Below, one piece after another: positions 34,843 through 43,457 of a DNA stretch of 52,157 nucleotides (position 1 is the stretch's first letter; the number at the start of each line of letters is the position of its first letter). The notes beneath the pieces were generated by a model that searched no databases, was not told the DNA's origin, and saw only the letters and a program-made list of their open reading frames with translations. The stretch is from assembly GCA_001899765.1 (NCBI GenBank), contig MKWM01000030.1:1-52157 (forward strand), in the 5' to 3' direction. Source of the stretch: Thiobacillus sp. 63-78. Its GTDB lineage: Bacteria; Pseudomonadota; Gammaproteobacteria; Burkholderiales; Thiobacillaceae. The position numbers were made by a program, and so were the translations under genes.

Positions 34843-36855
34843 ATGTCGCACTTGGCATACCTTGACGCTCATGTCCTGGATTTGGCCTGGGCCGGGGTGG
34901 TGTACTGGTTGGCGCTTGGCTTGTCGGCACTACTGATGCGGCGCTCGCACGGCCGGCTCATCCGTCTTGTCTTTCCTTGCGGCGCCCTCGGTGCACTGTT
35001 CATCGCCGTGATCGGCGTGACCGGGCTGTTTTTACCGGCCTCCGCCATGGTGCTGCCCATCGGCCTGCCTGATCTGCCTTTCCATCTCAGGCTGGACGCC
35101 TTATCCGCGTTCTTCATGACCTTGCTGGGTGCCGCGGCATTCGGCATCACGGTCCATGCCGCCAGCTATTTCCGGGGCATGGCGGCAGGCCCGCTCGCCC
35201 TGCTCGCGCTCTGGTACCACCTGTTCCTGGCCAGCATGACCGCCGTGCTGCTGGCCGACGATGCCTATGCCTTCATGGTGGCCTGGGAAATGATGGCGCT
35301 ATCATCCTATTTTCTCGTCACCACCGACCACAGGGTGCCCGAGATCCGGCGCGCCGGCTTCCTCTATCTGTTGATCGCGCACATCGGCGCGCTGGCGCTG
35401 CTACTGGCTTTCGGCGTTTTGCAGGGGGGCCATGGAGACTATACCTTCGACGCCATGCGGCACGCCGGGAGAACGCCGTTCTGGGCCTCGGCCGCCTATC
35501 TGCTGGCGTTGTTCGGCTTTGGCGCCAAGGCAGGTCTGGTGCCGCTCCATGTGTGGCTGCCGGAAGCCCATCCCGCTGCGCCCTCGCCCGTGTCGGCGCT
35601 GATGTCGGGCGTGATGCTGAAAACCGCCATTTACGGCCTGCTGCGACTGACCTTCGACCTGCTCGGCATGCAGATCGGCTGGTGGGGCACACTGGCGCTG
35701 GCGCTGGGTCTGGGCACTGCGCTCTACGGCGTGATCTTCGCCGCCGTGCAGTCGGACATCAAGCGGCTCCTGGCCTGGTCATCGATCGAAAACATCGGCG
35801 TGATCTTCGCCGCTTTCGGCCTCACCCTGATTTTCTACACCGACGGCAAGGGCATGCTGGCGGCCCTGACGCTCACCGCCCTGCTCTACCATGCGCTCAA
35901 CCACGCCTTCTTCAAGGGGCTGCTGTTCATCGGCACGGGCTCCGTATTGCACGCGACCGGTGAACGCCACATGGGCCGGCTGGGTGGATTGATGCGCTTC
36001 ATGCCGTGGACCGCGTGGCTGACACTGGTCGGCGCGCTCGCCATCGCCGGCCTGCCGCCGCTGAACGGCTTCGTGTCGGAATGGTTGCTGCTGCAGGCGT
36101 TCCTGCTCACGCCCAGCCTGACCCAGCCCTATCTCAATATGATGATACCGGTGGCGGCGGCCACCGTTGCGCTGGCCGCCGCGCTGGCGGCGTATGTGAT
36201 GGTCAAGTTCTTCGGCGTCGTCTTCCTCGGTCAACCGCGCGATCCGGCCCTGCAGCGCGCGCACGAGGCCCGCTGGCCGGAACGCCTCGGCATGCTGTGG
36301 CTGGCCGCGGGCTGCGTAGCGCTGGGCCTGTTTCCCGCGCTGCTCATCAACTGGCTCGCCCCGGTGGTGAAGCTGCTCACCGGGCATGCGCTGGCGCATG
36401 ACGGCAACTGGCTGATACTGGCACCCGTTTCCGCGGAGCGGGCGAGTTATGCGCCCCTGATCTTCCTGATCGTGGTGGCGGCGGTGGTCATGCTCACCTT
36501 TCTATGGGTACGCCGCGTCTACCATGGCCGGGTACGCCGCAGCGAGCCATGGGGGTGCGGCTATCCGGAACAGCACGCACGCATGCAGGACAGCGCCGAA
36601 GGTTTCGGCCAGCCGATCCGGCAGATTTTCGAAGTATTCATGCGCGTGGAACGGGACACGCCCGACCCCTTCGAGCGGGCCCCGCGTTATCGCGGCGACA
36701 GCCGAGACAAGCTCTGGATCCTGTTCTATCAACCCGTCGCGCGGGTGGCGGACTGGCTGTCGGAGCAGGCCGGGCGACTGCAGCACGGCCGCATTCAGTG
36801 GTATCTGGTCTACAGCTTCGTCACGCTGATCGTTCTTCTGGTTTTCACCTCATGA
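34843..36855 (+). CDS. hyfB: HyfB/NuoL-like ion-translocating subunit of an Ehr-type complex
   Basis: A 670-residue antiporter-like membrane subunit related to complex I NuoL/M/N and hydrogenase-4 HyfB. The core has AWEMMALSSYFLV (helix glutamate), KAGLVPLHVWLPEAHPAAPS, SALMSGVMLKTA and DIKRLLAWSSIENIG, which carry channel lysines and acids. It should translocate H+ or Na+ across the inner membrane. The last 150 residues add a soluble stretch and a final helix (YSFVTLIVLLVF). ATG 34843 was chosen over TTG 34813 and GTG 34834; none has a good ribosome binding site. Its stop overlaps the hyfC start (ATGA). It is first in a six-gene operon. Confidence 0.88.
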   Translation: MSHLAYLDAHVLDLAWAGVVYWLALGLSALLMRRSHGRLIRLVFPCGALGALFIAVIGVTGLFLPASAMVLPIGLPDLPFHLRLDALSAFFMTLLGAAAFGITVHAASYFRGMAAGPLALLALWYHLFLASMTAVLLADDAYAFMVAWEMMALSSYFLVTTDHRVPEIRRAGFLYLLIAHIGALALLLAFGVLQGGHGDYTFDAMRHAGRTPFWASAAYLLALFGFGAKAGLVPLHVWLPEAHPAAPSPVSALMSGVMLKTAIYGLLRLTFDLLGMQIGWWGTLALALGLGTALYGVIFAAVQSDIKRLLAWSSIENIGVIFAAFGLTLIFYTDGKGMLAALTLTALLYHALNHAFFKGLLFIGTGSVLHATGERHMGRLGGLMRFMPWTAWLTLVGALAIAGLPPLNGFVSEWLLLQAFLLTPSLTQPYLNMMIPVAAATVALAAALAAYVMVKFFGVVFLGQPRDPALQRAHEARWPERLGMLWLAAGCVALGLFPALLINWLAPVVKLLTGHALAHDGNWLILAPVSAERASYAPLIFLIVVAAVVMLTFLWVRRVYHGRVRRSEPWGCGYPEQHARMQDSAEGFGQPIRQIFEVFMRVERDTPDPFERAPRYRGDSRDKLWILFYQPVARVADWLSEQAGRLQHGRIQWYLVYSFVTLIVLLVFTS

Positions 36856-37799
36856 CGAGCACCGGCGTTCTCCTGCAGCTCGCCCAGACCCTGCTCGCCA
36901 TCCTGCTGGCGCCCATCCTGATGGGCTGGGTCAACCAGTGCCGCGCCTGGCTGCAGGGCCGCAGCGCGCCGCCGCTCACCCAGCCCTATCGCACGCTGAG
37001 AAAACTGTTCCACAAGGACGCGGTCATCGCGCATCACGCCTCGCCGCTGTTCCGCTTCGCGCCTTACATGATCTTTGCCTGCATGGCGCTGGCGGCAGGC
37101 ATCGTGCCGACGCTCGCCAACGATCTGCCGTTTTCGCCGGCGGCCGACGTCATTGCGCTGGTCGGCATCTTCGCGCTGGCGCGGGTATTTCTGGCGCTGG
37201 CCGCGATGGACATCGGCACCGCCTTCGGCAGTCTGGGTGCGCGCCGCGAGATGCTGGTGTCCTTCCTCGCCGAGCCGGCGTTGCTGATGGTGTTCTTCAC
37301 CGCCAGCCTGATTTCGCATTCCACCGAACTGCCCGTCATCGTCGAAACGCTGGCGCTCCGCCAGTTTGCCATCTATCCCAGCCTGGCGTTTGCGGCGGTC
37401 GCGTTCTGGATGGTCTCGGTGGCCGAGAACGCACGCATCCCCGTAGACAACCCCGGCACCCACCTGGAGCTGACGATGATCCACGAAGCGATGATCCTGG
37501 AATATTCGGCCCGACACCTGGCGCTGATCGAATGGGCGGTGGCGTTGAAGCTGTTTACCTATTCGGCACTGGGTATCGCGCTCTTCCTGCCGTGGGGGAT
37601 CGCGCCGCAGGGCAATCCCGGCGCCCTGCCGCTGGCGCTGGCCGCAATGATTCTGAAGCTGCTCATCGGTGGCGCCGCGCTGGCGTTGATCGAGACGGTT
37701 TCCGCCAAGCTGCGCCTGTTTCGCGTCCCGGAATTCCTCGCTACCGCGTTCCTGCTCGCGGTACTGGGCATGCTGATCCATTTTCTGCTGGAGGCCTGA
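36852..37799 (+). CDS. hyfC: HyfC/NuoH-like membrane anchor subunit
   Basis: A 315-residue integral membrane subunit related to NuoH and formate hydrogenlyase subunit 4. The most conserved stretch, VAENARIPVDNPGTHLELTMIHE (residues near 190-215, given as one motif), is the loop that contacts the peripheral arm and quinone or cluster site in complex I-like enzymes. QPYRTLRKLFHKD near residue 40 is also typical of HyfC. Several hydrophobic helices are evident. The start overlaps the hyfB stop, and hyfE follows after one base. Confidence 0.92.
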   Translation: MTSTGVLLQLAQTLLAILLAPILMGWVNQCRAWLQGRSAPPLTQPYRTLRKLFHKDAVIAHHASPLFRFAPYMIFACMALAAGIVPTLANDLPFSPAADVIALVGIFALARVFLALAAMDIGTAFGSLGARREMLVSFLAEPALLMVFFTASLISHSTELPVIVETLALRQFAIYPSLAFAAVAFWMVSVAENARIPVDNPGTHLELTMIHEAMILEYSARHLALIEWAVALKLFTYSALGIALFLPWGIAPQGNPGALPLALAAMILKLLIGGAALALIETVSAKLRLFRVPEFLATAFLLAVLGMLIHFLLEA

Positions 37800-37800
37800 C

Positions 37801-38463
37801 ATGCATCCGGCTTATCACCTCCAGCTCATCAATCTGCTGGCCGCCCTGTTGCTGCTGATTTCCTTCGCCATGCTGGCGCAGCGCCGTGTCGCCGGTCTCA
37901 TCACCCTGTTTGCCTGGCAGGGTACCGCGCTGGCGGCCTCCACGGCGCTGGTGGCCTGGTCCACCGGTCAGCATCATCTGTATTACTCGGCTGCCATCAC
38001 CCTGACGCTCAAGGTGATCGCGATGCCCTGGTATTTCTACCGGATCGTGAAGAAGCTCGACGTCAACCGGGTCGTGGAGCCCATGATCAACATCCCCACC
38101 ACCATGCTCATCGGCATCGTGCTGGTCATCTTCTCGTTCAATCTGGCCCTGCCCATCTCGGAAATGTCCGGCACGGTGATGCGCTCGACCCTGGGCATCG
38201 CACTGGCCACGGTTCTGCTGGCCTTCCTCATGATGATTACCCGGACCAAGGCCATCCCCCAGGTGATCGGCTTTCTCGCCATGGAGAATGGCCTGTTCTT
38301 CGCCGCCACCAGCGCCACCTATGGCATGCCGCTGGTGGTGGAACTGGGTGTGGCCCTGGATGTGCTGGTGGCCGTTTTCGTGCTGGGAATCTTTATTTTC
38401 CAGATCCGCGAGACGTTCGATTCGCTGGATCTGAAACACATGGAAAAGCTGAAAGAACGCTGA
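37801..38463 (+). CDS. hyfE: HyfE membrane subunit
   Basis: A 220-residue hydrophobic subunit of the hydrogenase-4 type, partly related to NuoK. Helices include LINLLAALLLLISFAML, TTMLIGIVLVIFSFNLA and LDVLVAVFVLGIFIFQI. IGFLAMENGLFFAATSATYGMP near residue 158 carries the NuoK-like glutamate. It overlaps neither neighbour but is spaced by one base on each side, typical of a tightly expressed complex. Confidence 0.9.
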   Translation: MHPAYHLQLINLLAALLLLISFAMLAQRRVAGLITLFAWQGTALAASTALVAWSTGQHHLYYSAAITLTLKVIAMPWYFYRIVKKLDVNRVVEPMINIPTTMLIGIVLVIFSFNLALPISEMSGTVMRSTLGIALATVLLAFLMMITRTKAIPQVIGFLAMENGLFFAATSATYGMPLVVELGVALDVLVAVFVLGIFIFQIRETFDSLDLKHMEKLKER

Positions 38464-38464
38464 G

Positions 38465-39916
38465 ATGGAAATTTACTGGCTACTTGGCATTCCGTTGACC
38501 GGCAGTATTTTTCTCGGCTTATGGGGCTCTCGCAGGCACGCGCCGGAAATCAATGCGGCATTCGGTTTGCTGACGCTGCTGGCGGCCGCGTTCCTCACTT
38601 TCCGGATCATCGACCAGGGGCCGATGATCGTGGGCGCGGGCTGGTTCTTCATCGATTCGTTCAATGTATTCCTGGTCACGTTGACCGCTTTCGTCGCCTT
38701 CACGACCGCCCTGTTCTCGCGCCCCTACATGCGCATCGAAGCGGAGCACGGCAAACTCAACACCCAACGTCTGCGCCTCTACCACAGCAGCTACCAGATC
38801 TTCATCGGCGCCATGCTGCTGGCGTTGACCACCAACAACATGGGCATCCTGTGGGTGGCGATGGAGGCCGCGACACTCGCCACCGTGCTGCTGGTGTCGC
38901 TGTACCGCACGCCGGCTTCGCTGGAAGCGGCGTGGAAATATTTCATCCTGTGCGGGGTCGGCATCGCGCTGGCGCTGTTCGGTACCATCCTGCTCTACTT
39001 CGCCGCGGAAAAGATACTCGGCTCGGGGGGGACCGCGCTCTTGTGGACCCATCTCAATGACGTGAAGGCGCAGCTGGAACCCACGGTGATGCAGCTCGCC
39101 TTCGTTTTCCTGCTGGTCGGCTACGGCACCAAGATTGGCCTCGCCCCCCTGCACAGCTGGCTGCCGGACGCCCACGCCGAGGGTCCGACACCCGTATCGG
39201 CCGTACTGTCCGGTCTGCTGCTCAACGTTGCCCTGTACGCGGTGATCCGCTCCAAGGTACTGGTCGACGGCGCGCTGGGAAACAACATGGCCGGCAGCCT
39301 GATGATGGGTTTCGGCCTCTTGTCGGTCGTGCTGGCCACGCTCCTGATCAGGCGCCAGACCGACGTCAAGCGCATGTTCGCCTACTCGTCCATCGAGCAC
39401 ATGGGCCTCATCACCTTCGCTTTCGGCATGGGGGGCGCAGTGGCGAATTTCGCGGCCCTGCTGCACATGACCCTGCATTCCCTGACCAAATCCGCGATCT
39501 TCTTCACCGTCGGCCACGCCACGCAAAAAACCGGCACCCAGCTGATGACCGACATCCGCGGGCTGATCAAGACCAACCCCACCCTCGGCTGGGGGCTGAT
39601 GCTGGGCACCGTTGCCATCCTCGGCATGCCGCCGTTCGGCGTGTTCGCCAGCGAGTTTCTCATCATCACCACCGCCATGCACGAACAACCCTGGGCCACC
39701 CCTCTCCTGTTGCTGGCACTGGGTGTGGCGTTCGCTTCCATTTTCGGCAAGGTGCAACCGATGGTATTCGGCGAAACCGAACTGCCGAAGCTGCCCTACC
39801 AACCGGCCCTGACGCCCGTGTTCCTTCACCTCGGGCTGGTGCTGATGCTGGGCTTGTACATTCCGCCCTATCTTGCCGTCTGGTACCGGCAGGCCGCGCA
39901 ACTCCTGGGGGGCTGA
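38465..39916 (+). CDS. hyfF: HyfF/NuoN-like ion-translocating subunit
   Basis: A 483-residue second antiporter-like subunit. Core motifs are LWVAMEAATLATVLLVSLYR (helix glutamate), TKIGLAPLHSWLPDAHAEGPTPVSA and DVKRMFAYSSIEHMG, followed by HMTLHSLTKSAIFFTVGH with channel histidines and a lysine. It is a separate protein from the hyfB product, so the complex has two pumping modules; a third (HyfD-like) is missing compared with E. coli hydrogenase-4. The hyfG start follows one base after its stop. Confidence 0.92.
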   Translation: MEIYWLLGIPLTGSIFLGLWGSRRHAPEINAAFGLLTLLAAAFLTFRIIDQGPMIVGAGWFFIDSFNVFLVTLTAFVAFTTALFSRPYMRIEAEHGKLNTQRLRLYHSSYQIFIGAMLLALTTNNMGILWVAMEAATLATVLLVSLYRTPASLEAAWKYFILCGVGIALALFGTILLYFAAEKILGSGGTALLWTHLNDVKAQLEPTVMQLAFVFLLVGYGTKIGLAPLHSWLPDAHAEGPTPVSAVLSGLLLNVALYAVIRSKVLVDGALGNNMAGSLMMGFGLLSVVLATLLIRRQTDVKRMFAYSSIEHMGLITFAFGMGGAVANFAALLHMTLHSLTKSAIFFTVGHATQKTGTQLMTDIRGLIKTNPTLGWGLMLGTVAILGMPPFGVFASEFLIITTAMHEQPWATPLLLLALGVAFASIFGKVQPMVFGETELPKLPYQPALTPVFLHLGLVLMLGLYIPPYLAVWYRQAAQLLGG

Positions 39917-39917
39917 G

Positions 39918-41459
39918 ATGAAGATCGGCGGACACGACTGGCCTCTCGAACCTTTTGGCAAACATATCTGGCGCGGCCGCATGGAATCCGGCCAGTTGCT
40001 CGCGTGGGTCCGTGCAGTCAGGGAAGAGGGCGGGCAGCTCGTCGCGTTGTGGGGATCGGATGATCGCCATCTGGATGGCGGTTTCGGGATTCATGCGGCC
40101 TGCCTGACCAGTGCCGGGCTGGTCTGGATGAGCAGCGACTTGCCCGCAGACGCACCGCGCTATCCCGACCTCGCGCATATCTTTCCACAGGCTGGCCGCA
40201 TGCAGCGCGCAGTGTACGATCTGCTCGGCATCCAGGCCATTGATGCCGTGGACACCCGCAAGTGGCTGCGCCACGACGCCTGGGCCGAAAATGAATTTCC
40301 CCTGCGCAGGGACTTCAGCGGCCACTCGCCCGCGCCCCTTGCCCACGACACCTATCCTTTCATCCGGGTCGAAGGCGAAGGGGTGCACGAAATAGCGGTC
40401 GGCCCCATTCATGCCGGCACCATCGAGCCGGGGCATTTCCGTTTCTCCGTCATCGGCGAACGCGTGCTCAGGCTCGAACAGCGCGGCGGTTACGCCCACA
40501 AGGGCACGGAGAAACGCTTCGAGGGCATGGATCTCGCGACAGGAGCCAGGCTCGCCGGCCGCGTCTCCGGCGACTCGCATAGCGCCTACGTCTGGGCATA
40601 CTGCATGGCGGTGGAGGCCGCCACCGCCAGCACCGTGCCGCAGCGGGGCATCTGGATGCGTGCGTTGTTCCTGGAAATCGAACGCATCGCCAATCATCTG
40701 GGCGACCTCGGCGGCCTCGGCAACGACGTCGCGCTGAGTTTTGGCCTCATGCAATTCTGGCGGCTGAAAGAAGACTGGCTCCGCCTGGCTGCGCGGCTGT
40801 TTGGCCATCGCTATCTGTTCGACTGCATGGTGCCGGGCGGCGTGGCCGTGGATATCGACGACCCCGGCAAAGCCGAACTCATCGGTCTGAGCCACCGCAT
40901 CGAAACGGAAATCCGCCAGCTCAAAGCCATCTATGACGAGCATGCCACCCTGCAGGACCGCTTTGCCCATACGGGTGTCTGCCAACCCGAACTGGCGGCG
41001 CAGCTCGGGCTGACCGGCCTGGCCGGCCGTGCCAGCGCCCAGGCATGGGATGCCCGGGTACAGTTTCCGCAGGAGCCTTACGAACAACTCAACGTCAGCA
41101 TGGCCACCCAGCGCGGGGGAGATGTCCTGGCACGCGCTGAAGTACGCTTCTCCGAACTGCACGAATCGCTGCGGCTGGTCCGCGACATTCTCCTGCGCAT
41201 GCCGGCCGGGGCACTGCACGCGCCGCTTGCGGCCGTCTCGGCCTCGTGCGAAGGGCTCGGCTGGGTGGAAGGCTGGCGCGGCGAAGTGATCGTGGCCGTA
41301 CGCATCGGGCGGGATGGCAGGCTCGACCGGGTGCACCCGCACGATCCCTCCTGGCGCAACTGGCCGTTGGTGGAAGTGGGCATGCCCGGCAACATCGTGG
41401 CCGATTTCCCGCTCATCAACAAATCGTTCAACCTGAGTTACAGCGGACCGGATCTTTAG
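39918..41459 (+). CDS. hyfG: HyfG-like fused NuoC/NuoD subunit lacking NiFe ligands
   Basis: A 513-residue peripheral subunit: a NuoC-like N-terminus (about 1-150) joined to a NuoD/hydrogenase large-subunit domain. VHEIAVGPIHAGTIEPGHFRF (157-177) and AHKGTEKRFEGM (193-204) place it in the HyfG group. In true NiFe hydrogenases a CGIC motif ligates nickel; here the region reads RLAGRVSGDSHS (211-222), with Ala213 and Val216 in place of the cysteines. The C-terminal DPCxxC motif is replaced by NKSFNLSYSGPDL. No NiFe site can form. The subunit therefore resembles complex I NuoD or the Ehr group, and the protein should not be called a hydrogenase. Confidence 0.92.
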   Translation: MKIGGHDWPLEPFGKHIWRGRMESGQLLAWVRAVREEGGQLVALWGSDDRHLDGGFGIHAACLTSAGLVWMSSDLPADAPRYPDLAHIFPQAGRMQRAVYDLLGIQAIDAVDTRKWLRHDAWAENEFPLRRDFSGHSPAPLAHDTYPFIRVEGEGVHEIAVGPIHAGTIEPGHFRFSVIGERVLRLEQRGGYAHKGTEKRFEGMDLATGARLAGRVSGDSHSAYVWAYCMAVEAATASTVPQRGIWMRALFLEIERIANHLGDLGGLGNDVALSFGLMQFWRLKEDWLRLAARLFGHRYLFDCMVPGGVAVDIDDPGKAELIGLSHRIETEIRQLKAIYDEHATLQDRFAHTGVCQPELAAQLGLTGLAGRASAQAWDARVQFPQEPYEQLNVSMATQRGGDVLARAEVRFSELHESLRLVRDILLRMPAGALHAPLAAVSASCEGLGWVEGWRGEVIVAVRIGRDGRLDRVHPHDPSWRNWPLVEVGMPGNIVADFPLINKSFNLSYSGPDL

Positions 41460-41461
41460 CT

Positions 41462-42022
41462 ATGCCGACCCCCCTGATCCTGTACAAGATCTTCAAAGCC
41501 GGCCGGGTCTCCGAAGCGCCGCCCGAAGCCGATCTTTCGCTGCGCACCCGCGTGCAGACGCTGCACGCGGACATCCTCAAGGTATTCGGTCAGGCCGTGG
41601 CCATCCGCCATATCGACGCCGGTTCCTGCAACGGCTGCGAACTGGAAATCCATGCCCTCAACGGCCCCCACTACAACCTGGACGGCCGGGGCGTGAAGTT
41701 CGTCGCCAGCCCCCGGCACGCCGACCTGCTGCTGGTCACCGGTCCGCTCTCGCGCAACATGGAAACAGCCCTGAAACGCGCGTATGACGCCACGCCCGAG
41801 CCCAAATGGGTCGTGGCGATGGGCGACTGCGGGTGCAGCGGGGGCCTGTTTGGCGAGAGCTATGCCACACGCGGGAAGGTGTCCAGCGTCATTCCCGTCG
41901 ATGTCGAGGTGCCCGGCTGTCCGCCCACACCGATTGCCTTGCTGCAGGGCATCCTGGCGGCCGTCAGTCCGGCCGGGGGGAACACGACGGATCCTGACGC
42001 ACCCGGTCGGGCAAACGAATAG
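41462..42022 (+). CDS. hyfI: HyfI/NuoB-like 4Fe-4S subunit
   Basis: A 186-residue small subunit carrying the N2-type (proximal) cluster. Its cysteines are intact: SCNGCE (Cys56, Cys59), GDCGCSGG (Cys123, Cys125) and PGCPPTP (Cys153). It therefore still binds a 4Fe-4S centre although its large-subunit partner has no NiFe site. It is the last gene of the operon; no ferredoxin-like HyfA/HyfH subunit follows. The convergent winged-helix gene ends 10 bases downstream. Confidence 0.93.
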   Translation: MPTPLILYKIFKAGRVSEAPPEADLSLRTRVQTLHADILKVFGQAVAIRHIDAGSCNGCELEIHALNGPHYNLDGRGVKFVASPRHADLLLVTGPLSRNMETALKRAYDATPEPKWVVAMGDCGCSGGLFGESYATRGKVSSVIPVDVEVPGCPPTPIALLQGILAAVSPAGGNTTDPDAPGRANE

Positions 42023-42031
42023 TCTGCTGTT

Positions 42032-42277
42032 TCACGCCCGGGCTTTCGGTTTCCTGCCGGGGCTGGCGACCGGGATGAAACCCGACACCCGGCACAGCAT
42101 GCCTTCCACTTTTTTGCCCTGGATGTACCGGGTTGAGTGACACGCGATGACATCTCCCCGCTTCACCAGTTCCGACAGCTGAACGCGCACGTCCACCAGC
42201 GGAATACGGGTCGCCGTGGCGATTTCGGAATCCAGTTGTTCGCCCCGCGATTTCAGGTAGTCATGAATTTTCTGCAT
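42032..42277 (-). CDS. small winged-helix DNA-binding protein
   Basis: An 81-residue protein: helices MQKIHDYLKSRGEQLDSEIATAT and DVRVQLSELVKRGDVIA (motifs given in parts of a longer stretch) look like a minimal winged helix-turn-helix, followed by a basic wing and tail (GRKPKARA). A single cysteine is in VIACHSTRY and another in MLCRVSG. Regulatory partners are unknown. It lies convergent to the hyf-like operon, 10 bases from hyfI, downstream of the spermidine-synthase-like gene. Confidence 0.72.
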   Translation of the reverse strand: MQKIHDYLKSRGEQLDSEIATATRIPLVDVRVQLSELVKRGDVIACHSTRYIQGKKVEGMLCRVSGFIPVASPGRKPKARA

Positions 42278-42312
42278 AGCGTGAACACTCCGTCATCAAG
42301 AATGGCAGGCAT

Positions 42313-43239
42313 TTAACGGCAGCCCGCTTTCGCCCAGCTTAATCCGGCGCCTTGGCGCAGACTGCGCACGAGCGCGGAAAAATCCAGCGGAAAACGCTCG
42401 GCAAGCGCATCCGCCCGTTCCTCCAGACGCTCCCAATCCAGCGGACGGCATGCTTCGGCAAAGGCAATATGATTGTCGCCGCCAGGAACCGTTCCCATCC
42501 GCACACGTCCTTCGAACACCTCGTTGAGGAGATCCAGATGCCTGGACCAGCGTTTCCTCGTGCCGGCAAAGTTGGCGACGAGCACGCCTCCCGGCCTGAG
42601 CCGCCGCTGCGCTGCCCGGTAGAAGGCCCGATCGAGAAAGCGTGGCGCGATGCCGCGGGCGTCGAAGCCATCGAGCAGCAGCACATCGGTATCGCCCTCC
42701 GTGGTGGGCAGGTAATCGACCGCATCGGCCTCGACAATCGCCAGGCGCTCATCTTCGGGAACCTTGAACGCGCCGCGCATGGCGATGACGTCGGGATTCA
42801 CCTCCACGACGGTCAGACGTGCCCGCGGCAGATGGCGGTAGCAGAATTTGGCCAGCGAACCGCCTCCCAGACCGATCATCAGCACCCGCCCGGGGTCCGG
42901 AACGAAAAGCAGAAAAGCCATCATTTTTCGGGTATAGGCGCAATCGAGAGTGAAGGGATCGTCGAGGCGCATGGAACTCTGGATGAAATCCAGATTGAAA
43001 AACAGCTGCCGGGTCTGGCCATCGTCGATGATGAAAGGCCGCTCGTAACGACCGGCAACAATCCGGTCATACACCCACAGGGGATCGGCTTCGGCCGGTT
43101 CGCGCACCAGGACCTTGACCGGTTCGCCCGATACCATTCCCGGCAGTTCCATCAATGGCGTGGTCAGTTGCGGCACCTCATTTTCATCGGTTGGGGGGAT
43201 CGATCCCACCCGGTTGGCATCAGATCGCGCAGGGACCAC
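42313..43239 (-). CDS. spermidine synthase-like methyltransferase-fold protein
   Basis: About 308 residues with a Rossmann methyltransferase/aminopropyltransferase fold: RVLMIGLGGGSLAKFCYRHLP (near 120, one motif), TVVEVNPDVIAMRG and IVEADAVDYLP. In true spermidine synthases the catalytic aspartate lies in a DSTDP-like loop; here it reads LLLDGFDARGIAP, so polyamine synthesis is not assured and it may act on another substrate. The N-terminus is long and its start uncertain. A strong promoter lies upstream (43302-43330). Confidence 0.78.
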   Translation of the reverse strand: MVPARSDANRVGSIPPTDENEVPQLTTPLMELPGMVSGEPVKVLVREPAEADPLWVYDRIVAGRYERPFIIDDGQTRQLFFNLDFIQSSMRLDDPFTLDCAYTRKMMAFLLFVPDPGRVLMIGLGGGSLAKFCYRHLPRARLTVVEVNPDVIAMRGAFKVPEDERLAIVEADAVDYLPTTEGDTDVLLLDGFDARGIAPRFLDRAFYRAAQRRLRPGGVLVANFAGTRKRWSRHLDLLNEVFEGRVRMGTVPGGDNHIAFAEACRPLDWERLEERADALAERFPLDFSALVRSLRQGAGLSWAKAGCR

Positions 43240-43301
43240 ACCGCTTCAGAGTACGGGAACCAGAGGTCGCGGCCGCTGACGAAAGGGCCTGATGACTTGA
43301 C

Positions 43302-43330
43302 ATCATACATGATAACAATATGTTAATCAA
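43302..43330 (-). promoter_or_regulatory. sigma70-type promoter of the spermidine synthase-like gene
   Basis: On the minus strand TTGATT (plus 43330-43325) and TATGAT (plus 43307-43302) are separated by 17 bases, 62 bases upstream of the gene start. The surrounding AT-rich island stands out. The rest of the 43240-43457 gap shows no gene. Confidence 0.6.
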
Positions 43331-43457
43331 ATTCACTTCTCATACACATTTTGCGCCCCTTCCGGCGCTTTGAGGGTATCGCGACAGCGGCGGCCTGGTG
43401 GGCGGTGGATGGCGCCCGGCCACCGCGTCCGCTGCCGCAGAAAGCCGGATGACGCCG

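Noticed and set aside
34843..42022. Genuine NiFe hydrogenase (hydrogenase-4)
   Set aside because: Both cysteine pairs needed to bind nickel are missing in the large subunit, and no maturation genes are nearby.
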